Below, in pieces: positions 54,816 to 64,000 of a stretch of DNA of 64,000 bases; the first letter of the stretch is position 1; each line of letters opens with the position of its first letter. Below the pieces are notes generated by a model. That model was not told the DNA's origin and searched no databases. It worked only from the letters and a program-made list of their open reading frames with translations. This stretch comes from Melitaea cinxia (lineage: Eukaryota; Arthropoda; Insecta; Lepidoptera; Nymphalidae): positions 4,549,177 to 4,613,176 of the forward strand of contig NC_059398.1 in the NCBI RefSeq assembly GCF_905220565.1. The letters are read 5' to 3'. The translations under genes were made by a program, and so were the position numbers.

Positions 54816-57800
54816 TAATTTTATTTATAATTATTTTTAAGCAGCTCTAATGTTAAAGACAAAATAACATCAGGTTCACTAAAATCAGCCATATTAAGAT
54901 TAGATAGAATTATTTTTGCATTCATAACTACTATTACCAACCAGACATCTAAAATAGTCGCCCATTAAAAATATAAAACATCAACCAGCTGGAACCGATT
55001 GCAGTTTAATATGGAATACATCCACTCGAACAGTAAAGTGTTAATTAAATGTGAAAGTGGCAGGGGTTGATGTTTACACATTATAGTAGGAAAACAAACT
55101 TGATGCGGCCACTTAAGTTCAGCCGTCTGCGTTCGGAGCGAGGCCTCCGTCAACCGAGACACATGACAAATAAAGGGCATCTTATCTAAGAGCTTTAGCG
55201 CTGATATCTAATATCTTCTTGTGTAATTCCATTAGGACTAGACAGACATAATTCGATTAGACTCGAGTTTTAGTTTTTGCGAAGATATACTTTGGTTTAA
55301 TAGTATAGAATATCTGACAGTCTTAGATTAAACTATCTTTTATAGATGTAGTAAAATTGTAACAGTCTGAACATGACAATATTTATGTTCTGTCCTGCGA
55401 ATTTAAAGAAAGACTAACCAAGACATGATATAATACAGAACACAGCACATAGAAATAAATTAAAAATGCAATAATTCTATCGTATAATTTTAGAACAAAC
55501 AGTGTAACGTCAGTTTCAAAAACAATGGTATTTTTATTTCAATTGCCACGAATGGTCAAACGCGATGAAAAAGAGTGCCAGGGTTTTTTTAATGCGAAGG
55601 CTCTTCGTACTGCCGGTAATTGGTTAGCGAGAGGACCAGAGGACCAGAGGGCACGGAAGAGTTACACGTTGCACTGTACGGAATTCTCTAATTAACGCTC
55701 GCAGCGAGCTGCCGGCGATCCGATTGCCCTCACGTAATTGAAAGGCTGCCTGGACTTGTCTGCGACTTTTCATATCTACATACCCGTCGCCTGGATTTTT
55801 ACTGCACCGTAACTAACATAAAAATTAAAAATAAATCACTGTAAAACGAAACACATTCCACTATTATCAAGTCCATTACATTATCTTCCTACGTTTGTAA
55901 ACATAGATTTTAATGATCAAAATATTTGCATTTGTAACTATTTTGCAAATATTCATGTAATAGAACGAAATGTTACTCTAAATATTAATGTACATCAATT
56001 ATACCGGATCGTTAGTACCTGCCCACTTAAAAGAGAATGTCAAAGTTGCGTTCGCTCGCTGATCTCACAGTTAAACAATGTGACACAATGGACAACTTCC
56101 AGTGCGCTAAACCGACCCAAATTACACCAGAATTGAATACACCGTGTGAAAGATGAGAACCATGTTACATAAATGTGTATTCCGGGAAATATATTTTAAC
56201 ATTCATGTGGATAATTTAATATTTTAAATAAAAAAATGCATTGAAAACGAAAAGTCTGTACATACATATATATACATAACCGTTTCATAAGTATTAGTCA
56301 GAACATGAAATCAGAGTTCGGTTAGTCCCGAGTCTCGGAATCGATCGTGAGCGCGCTCATGCGTTGTGATCGAACCTCAGAACCTGCACGTATGCATCGG
56401 GATATTCGTTATGCGACAAATCATTCGTGGCGTTGTATGCAAAATTCAGAGCCCACGCAACAAGTGCTACAGTGCTGTTAAACAATACGGTAGGATCAAA
56501 ATGTTTGCCTTATCATCCATAAATATTCTCATGTTCTAATCTAAAAAAAAAAAATGACATTTTTATAGTTATTGTCATACATAATCTAAACAAAGAACTT
56601 CACTTTTAACTTCAACGCTATTTTATTATAACTATAAAGGTAATAAATGTTTCCGATAAGATAGAAGGTTCCATGAAACGCATTGATAAACAGCTTATAT
56701 GCAAAATTATCAATCCTTATCGATTCGATTTATAGCTTATCTTGATAATCAACACCTACTTTTTTCATTTAGCACGTTTAATAATAAATAATATCGGCAA
56801 AAAGTCCTGCCAATATTTTACAGACAGTAATAAATGCAATATTGCCCATTTAATCGGGTACTATGGTTCTATAGCACACGGATGAGAGAAATATTAGCTT
56901 ATGAATGGATTGAATACTTTTTAAAGCACTATACATTTTATGTAGAGTGTTATGTTAGTTAATGTTAAGCATAGTGTTATTTAAAGCGGTAGACTGTGAC
57001 ATGGTTACACATGGTAAATTAATTAAAAGTTGAAAGCTCTTTCTATACAGTCATACTCTTACTTCTGTATATAGGTGGTATACGAGCAGTTGTTTTTCGC
57101 TTTTAGTATTTTAATCAATTTCTCCCGAAGCGACATACGCGTTGATCTTGCACCAGTGACATTATATAATATCAAACAGTATTTTGCCCAATCCATTGAA
57201 AAGCAGCATTGCAGATTGAGCCTCAACCCTTATCCTTATGTAAGAAAAAAATCGTAAAAAGTTTTTTTTTATTACATCCAAAAATATTTAAGTCAGTCAG
57301 TTCATTGCAATGTTCGTGTGCAACTCACTAGTCTGTACCTTTTATGAGAGTAATAAATGATATTACAGAAAATTACTCCAAGACATATTCCAGTTTTTTC
57401 TGTGTGTGTTCCTGTTTTTAAGTGTTCGAAGCTCAGACCATCTTTATATCTTCTATGCAGATGAAGGTCTCTATTTCCTCACAGACTATACCGCATAAAA
57501 TAAATTAAAAGAAATAATATCCTTGGTGTTTCAGTGCAAAGAATGAATATTGTTGAATATCATTTTCGTTAAAGGAATTTTAGAATTACTAAGTTTGTAC
57601 TTAGTATTAAGCACCTTTAAATATAAAAGTGTCATAAATCCAAAAGAAGTTAAAAGAACGATTCCCTGTTCCCAAAGTCGGAGAGGCTACTAACATAAAT
57701 AGTAACTAGTATATTGTTGAAAAATATTTATACATCTTATCATATGATACTTATAAATTGACTACATAATCCATATCTGAGTATCATTTTGTATTTAAAA

Positions 57801-60235
57801 AACGAATGTCAAATGAACACTATTTCAACCGGCAATAAGAGTAATAACGGAGATAACTAATCACTTAGCGCGCGTGGTTTGCACGCTTTACTGAAGTGGT
57901 TAGTATCACCATCTTCTGCTCCGCTCGCAGAAGTCAGAGTGAAAACACCGGTCACGTGATACGGCCAGCGACCTCACTTGCTAGACTATACGAAATTATA
58001 GCACGCTAGATAATTCACACCGACGACGCCGCAGAGGCTCTCTATGTGTCATACACTTATACATGACTCATGCCGGCTTATTGCGCATCCTAACGAGCCA
58101 TCACGTCATACTCGACCAATTCTAACTTGTAATCTGCTTACTGAAAAGCGAGCTACTGAAATATTTCAGTTCTAAATGGACAAAAATAGACTCTTTTTCT
58201 CTTCTCTCTCTCTACTCAGTGTACTGACGCGTCATTTTTTTTTGCAAAGAAATAATTTTTTGTTTAGTTTGTTTTGAATATCGACTAGCGTCTGAATCTT
58301 AAGCTGTACGAGCGCTGTTCAAGGTCACGATAAGATTGATTAATTCAAATATAACGACCGATAAACTATTTTAACATTGTCACATACCTTTTGATACACA
58401 ATGACGATTTTTAGTACACCAAATGCATTGTTTATTTATTGCCAAATGTAGTGGAATGATTCAATTAAAAAAAACAAGTGTGTAGATATATTTTACATAT
58501 TTAAAAAGTTAAGTCCAAAACATCTGCTACACAAATACGAAAACCTGCCGCAAACCAGATTGCATGATGGCGCATGCATATAGACACCGCGACGTATTTG
58601 CATAAAAAATGCAGCATGCTCGAATCGTTAATTCAACAAATATCTGTCACAACGTCTTTGCTTTCTGTGTTACGCTTTCATAAATTAGACCAGTAATTAC
58701 AGTTCGCGTTCGTTCATATCGTCCGATAAACAGCAAGTCCGGTAATTGCGATCCCGATTAACATCACGCGCTCGCCGGCCAGCGCTGCGCACAGCTATTT
58801 GATTTGCTCGCTCGCCCTCTCACCCGGAGATCAATCAGAATTGCTATTTCCGAATATACGACATATCCGATTAACTATTTATGAATTGGCAAAACGACGG
58901 TTTTCATCGAAAGGCAATTTGGAAAGTGATTCAGTAGTGCATATTAGAATAGTTTGCGTCAGACTGTTGATGTGATATTATTCAAGGTTGTAAATACAGC
59001 CAGCATTACACATTTGCTATTTCTAGTTATTGACAAAAATTATATGTTATTTACAAAATAAGGAAAGCAGGATATTGTAATTACAAATAAAACTTGATTT
59101 TGATGATTGCGTAATTGAAAGTATTATTTAATAATTTTAAAAACAATCATACTACGCAGGTACCTCTACACAAGTTTTATAATACAGTCAGTCAGTCAGC
59201 AAGATTACTGAACTTAAAGCGTTTTAAAAATTAATTCTTAATCCGGATGTCACCTGTCAGGGCACATATGATTATGTAATTAAATATTTATGTACTTCGT
59301 TTATTATTCTTGATTGTTCTTACAAGATTACAATGCTTGTTCTTATAAGGCAAATTGCATTGCGGCTGATGAACTCCGTGCTAAAAATATAACTATATAT
59401 GCGATGTCTGTCCCACGCCAGGTCAAGGATACTTTTGATTCGTCTTTACGAGACATCATATTGCGAACACGATAGTTGTATATATTCACACCTACGTATC
59501 AAGTGTTATGTATTTAACTGATAACAAAACCAGTTTAGTAAAGCGCATTTTAATTACAATTCGCGATAGAAGAAACATACATATTATAACGTACAAATTC
59601 CTAATACGTAATTATTATATGTAATCTTACATACAATTATGTAATTGAGTATGTTTCGTTAATGAGTAAATTGAAATCGAATTTCGGAAAAATATCTAAC
59701 ATTAGTAAAATTTAATTTATGTTGTACATATAGGTACCGATTCAACTGTTTCTAGGCTAAACAATGAATGTCTTGTCGGGACGTCAGCATTCAGGAAATT
59801 CCTCGTATACGAACGTCTGCAGGTGGTTTCGAGTAGACTAAACTTACAATCGATTTACCAAATACGGCGAGCTATCTCGTCGTGAATCTGCAGAACGCTT
59901 CACGTGCTGAATCACGACATTAATCGTGAGAGAAAGGGCCGAGTTAGGAGATAAAGTTCAACGAGCATATCTGTAATGTCGGGATTAGAAACACGAATCC
60001 ATAGCACGAATCCTTCAACAATTCCTTTTATTTGTTTATTATTTAATAAATAAATCGTAATGAGAGAATACAAAAACTTTCACATCTTTGTTGTGCGATA
60101 TCTAATCAATTTAAGCAAATAGACCAAAAACAAACATTAATAACATGCTATTTATTGAAGGCTTATAGAGAGAGCTTTTTGGGCGTAATATAATATTTTA
60201 CTGGCTTCAATAAAAAGGAAATAAGCTCATATTAT
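54816..60235. other. long non-coding stretch with GC-rich islands
   Basis: No exon or recognised repeat. Islands at about 55560-55810, 56020-56110, 56320-56470, 57850-58080, 58560-58860, 59400-59470 and 59750-59990 are much less AT-rich than their surroundings and lack ORFs. Possibly conserved regulatory DNA of a large intron; this needs comparison with relatives. Confidence 0.4.
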
Positions 60236-60244
60236 CATATCCGC

Positions 60245-60360
60245 CAACCTGATTACATGGAAAAAGAGGAGCGTAGTGGATTAAGCTCTGATCGTTCTCC
60301 TACATGGGAAAAGAGGCCTATGCCCAGCAATGGAATATTACAGGCTGGAGCCTAATTTCA
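60245..60360 (+). repeat. LINE/SINE 3'-tail repeat
   Basis: GGATTAAGCTCTGATCGTTCTCCTACATGGGAAAAGAGGCCTATGCCCAGCAATGGAATATTACAGGCTGGAG, a frequent lepidopteran 3' end. A related piece is at 61860-61970. Confidence 0.65.
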
Positions 60361-60689
60361 TATTTTGACCTCCGGTTGTATATGTATTATTATATTCCTT
60401 GTAAAACTAACATATTTTGTGATTTTTGTTGAGTAAATAAGCCTGATGTCAATAAATATGTAGAACTAATTAAATATTTGTACGTTAAGACACTTTTCGT
60501 CTGGGAGTCTGAGTTACCAGGGAGTGAGAGTACTATTTATAATGACGGACTTTCGAATAGAAATAAACACTAAATTGGTAATTAGCATTTTATGTTATTA
60601 GAATAAAATGTTCTAAGTCTTCCTTTCTCAAAAAGTAAATCAATGTACACGTATTTTTTTTTTTCAGAAATGTAATTAAGATTATTCGA

Positions 60690-61228
60690 TACAAAATTAT
60701 TGATTTGATGATGATGAGACATTTACGTAACTTTCTCCCTATTCCGACCAAAACTACATTTGCGAATTCACTCATGCTTTCGATTTTGGACTACGCTGAC
60801 GTATGCTATCTCAATCTCACTGAAAATCAGTTAAATAAACTTGAGCGACTTCAAAATGTCAAAATCCGGTTCATACTTTGCTTGCGTAATATGACCACAT
60901 TTCAGAATTTCGTAAAAAGCTCAACTGGTTACCCATTCGTCTTCTTCGAATTTCTCAGATATTGTCTCTTCTGTACTGTGTACTATTTCATCCATCAACA
61001 CCTGTTTACCTAAAGGATAAGTTCGAATTCCTTGATTCACGTAGTGAAATTTTAAGGTCATTAGAAAACCTTAAGCTGCGAACACCTCTTCACATAACAA
61101 ACCGTTATAAAGACTCTTTTGCTGTGCAAGCTGTTTTGCTATGGAACGACTTACCTGTGGCCATAAGACGAGCTCAAAAGTTTTTTCTATTTAAAAAGCA
61201 TTTTAAAGCATATTACCTTAGTCTATAA
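60690..61228 (+). mobile_element. LINE ORF2 C-terminal fragment (Jockey/CR1-like)
   Basis: Two overlapping frames separated by a frameshift near 60990. The first has TKTTFANSLMLSILDYADVC and LERLQNVKIRFIL; the second has PSTPVYLKDKFEF, NRYKDSFAVQAVLLWNDLP and a stop after YYLSL at 61226. Confidence 0.8.
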
Positions 61229-61457
61229 ATTATATTAAACTCAGTACATTGATAAAATTGATCAAATTTGATAAAAGATCGTTAATTTTGCCATCAAGCT
61301 ATATATTATACGATTACTGTATTTTTATATTTATGTGTATGTAAATGTTTATGTTTATTAATTTTTTATTGCGTACGTATGTGTATAATTTATATGTATA
61401 TACAATTGTTATATAGTCTATTTATTTATATTTATATACCACCTGCACATCTGAAAA

Positions 61458-61722
61458 GCAATATCCGAAAGAAATCGAGGGAAACTCTTGAAAATCCGCT
61501 ATAACTTTTTACTAGGTGTACCGATTTTAATGATTTTTAATTTAATCGAAAGCCGATGATTATCATGTAGTCACATTTAAATTTCATCGAGATCTGATAA
61601 CTACTTTTTGAGTAATCTTTGATAACGCGCAGTTACTTGAATATTTTTTCGTCGATCTACGTTGTATTACTCGTCGATGTAATTGAAGTCGGTTTTTTTT
61701 CGTTTGCCAGCGAACACAATTA
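61458..61722 (+). repeat. GAAGTCGGTT-type dispersed repeat, 5'-truncated
   Basis: From GAAATCGAGGGAAACTCTTGAAAATCCGC to AATTGAAGTCGGTT and CGTTTGCCAGCGAACACAATTATT. Confidence 0.8.
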
Positions 61723-61859
61723 TTAGCAATAAGATCGCCTGGTTGTACAATTTGTTACTTTATAATTGCTTATGTACATTTTATACTTTATTTGAATGTG
61801 CAATAAAGTATATTATTATTAAAAATTATTTGGGTCTCTTAAATAGCCTCTACGCCAAC

Positions 61860-61972
61860 CCGCAGTGAAGCAGTAGTCGATTAAGCTCCGACCCTTCTCC
61901 CTACATGGAAAAGAGACCTATCTCCATGTAGGAGCAGTGGAATGTTACGGACTGAATCAATCAATCAATAAA
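61860..61972 (+). repeat. LINE/SINE 3'-tail repeat with CAAT run
   Basis: CGATTAAGCTCCGACCCTTCTCC, then ATGGAAAAGAGACCTA, ending AATCAATCAATCAATA. Confidence 0.6.
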
Positions 61973-64000
61973 ACTAACGTGAAGACAGGATTTATAAATT
62001 TGAAAAATTGCATTTTCCAAGAAAGTTAAACATTGTGTCGAAGAGGAAGTACTTAAGCCGCACTTCAAATTTGACATAAATAACGGAACTATAAATAGCT
62101 TTGGTATTTCAGAGTAATGGCAGAACGGTAAGTAGGTTGCAATGGTCGTCGCTTTCTCGAGGATATCTGCGTCGGCGTCGACGGCGCCCGCCTGTGCCTC
62201 CTTTACATACAATCATACAATGCAGCGCCCCACACGAGTCAGCTATGAAGCCTCGGCGCAATGCCCCGTCCCACATCGCGATTGTATGACTCACAGCCGG
62301 CGCCGGCATATGGGCTTGTTTACAATTGACACGATTAATGACACTCACCGAAACCGGCTAATCATCGCAAGGATTTCGTATGTTTTAAAAGCGACTATTT
62401 AGGTATATACCTTTTGTATAAACGTAAATATTCTCATCCTCATAACCGTTCTTCACGAAATCTTGAGCAATAATTTTATATATGAATAATATTTGATTAT
62501 AATTATGATATCAATAAATAAAGTGATCAAAATTAATTACAAGCAGCATACGACAACAAAACACGAAGCTTCAACGATTGAAACGGTTGATTACGCATCA
62601 ATGTCTCAATTTTAATCGTGTTCACATTTATGGTCATTATGTTCCTTCACAGTTCAGCGGAGCAAAAGTCTTGGCATAAAGTACAATCATGCGAAACGAA
62701 GTTATGAAAGCAGGTAGGTACATGATTACATTTAACAATTTACATACGTAACACGCTTTAAGACGTACATCGGTTTATTAAGCGTTGAGTACCGCCTACA
62801 ACGGCGCCCATGTTGAGAAACTTATTGAACGAAATGCTTTTACTCAACCGGCGATGATTCACATACTGTTGGCTTGGGTTCGATTTATTTAAATAAATTA
62901 CTAGCGTTCGGTATTCAGTATGGTTAAACAGAGCGTTCATTATAATATGGTTTGCTTATTTATGCAATTTTTTTTCTTGTAACTGCAACACACGACTACA
63001 TTGGAAGGGGTCGTATCATTTTTTTAAGTATTTGAAAAATAAAACAACGTCTACGAAATGTTTCAGTCATAATAAGCATTTTGTGCAAGTTCGAAACAGT
63101 CACGGTGAAATTTAACATGACTGCGAAAATTGCTCTAACAACTTCATGGGATCATCAAAATTATGCTGCGTTGCATATATGATAATGAAGGTCTGCCTTA
63201 ACTGTGTCAAGTGAGAGGAAAATTTTAATATTAATTTTAACTAAAGACGCCGAGTAATATCATTTTTACTTTGGTATGACTCAAACTTTAACCCACAGCA
63301 TGGATCGAAGTCAATCGGCTACAGGACAACTCAAGAACAATCATAAATTATTTAAGATATAATAGTTGATTCAAACAAGGTTTAGTACTGGTTCTCGTTT
63401 CAAAGTTATCAAATAAAAAATTTGCACGTGAAGGAATTTACAAATCTGTTTTAGCGAGAAAATAAAATCACTTAAAACTAAAATTTGCGCAATTTTGGCG
63501 TTAAAATGCAATTATAGGTAGCGAGGAACCAATTAAGATTATGATAAGCGTTATTTGTTTATACAGTTATATTTGCAATATAGTCTCTAGCGTCTTCATA
63601 ATACCTAAGCAATATGAGCGAAAATTACATTTAATATCAAAATACGAATATAAATTAATAATAATGAGTCTGGTTAAACAAAAAAGTTCACTTCATTTCC
63701 AACAACTTTTATACAAAATAAGGTAGCGTTAAGCGTGTTAAGATATATTATAATACTATAATACTATATATATTTTATATAATTATTATATTTATTTGTA
63801 TATTTAAAATATATTATATTAATATATTATAATACTATAATATATTTTAAATAATGTATAATTTAATAATGTAAATAATGTATAGATTTATTGCATGTTC
63901 TTATTAACTCACGAAATAGCCCATCGATGAAGATATAAGACTTATTAGCAACAACAGAACAATTTGTTATCGTTCATAAGAGCGTGAGAATTTCTGAAGT
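61973..64000. other. non-coding; GC-rich island then AT-rich end
   Basis: 62140-62350 is GC-rich with CGTCGGCGTCGACGGCGCCC and no supported ORF. From 63730 to 63870 the sequence is almost pure A/T. No gene recognised. Confidence 0.45.

Noticed and set aside
1..64000. CRISPR arrays, operons or other prokaryotic systems
   Set aside because: Spliced genes, polyadenylation signals and LINE/SINE content show nuclear insect DNA; the regular repeats found are transposon-derived or satellite-like.

Overview
The window reads as nuclear DNA of a lepidopteran (moth or butterfly). It is AT-rich, has spliced genes with lepidopteran-style sulfotransferases, and is filled with transposons typical of Lepidoptera: a Dong/R4 LINE next to TAA repeats, RTE and CR1/Jockey-like LINEs, RTE-derived SINEs, hAT and Ty3/gypsy remnants. 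Everything rests on reading the bases; no database search was run. Exon boundaries were worked out by hand from reading frame, splice sites and comparison of the two gene copies.

Three protein-coding loci are supported. Two tandem plus-strand cytosolic sulfotransferase genes resemble retinol dehydratase-type SULTs: SULT-A (exons 2-7, 4381-12256, first exon not found in the window) and SULT-B (complete, seven exons, 17739-37135, 343 aa). Converging on them from the minus strand is a large gene (49911 down to 38224). It joins the C-terminal end of a PP2C phosphatase, an acidic linker, a PAM2-like PABC-binding motif, a long Ser/Pro repeat region and a basic Ala/Pro/Lys tail like a microtubule-associated protein.

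Layout: 1-3.2 kb, transposon debris; 3.2-13.5 kb, duplication unit A (SULT-A plus an orphan copy of the last exon of the minus-strand gene); 13.5-17.6 kb, transposons including a 282-bp tandem array; 17.7-38.5 kb, duplication unit B (SULT-B plus the true last exon of the minus-strand gene); 38.2-49.9 kb, the PP2C/PAM2/MAP-like gene with a CpG-rich internal promoter candidate near 46.3 kb; 49.9-64 kb, probably the large upstream intron of that gene or intergenic DNA, with repeats and several GC-rich islands but no exon I could prove.

The duplication carried the 3' end of the neighbouring gene with it. The copies then took different insertions: intron 2 swelled to 5.9 kb in A (1.4 kb in B), and intron 6 swelled to 11.3 kb in B (0.33 kb in A). 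A 431-bp stretch around intron 3 is identical by eye in both copies while the adjoining coding sequence differs by about 8 percent, which points to gene conversion.

The most unusual object is an 828-bp insert inside the Dong LINE (7886-8713). It encodes part of an alphavirus-like superfamily 1 helicase (virga/nege-like), ends in poly(A) and is flanked by a 15-bp target-site duplication: a polyadenylated virus-derived RNA copied into the genome by LINE machinery.
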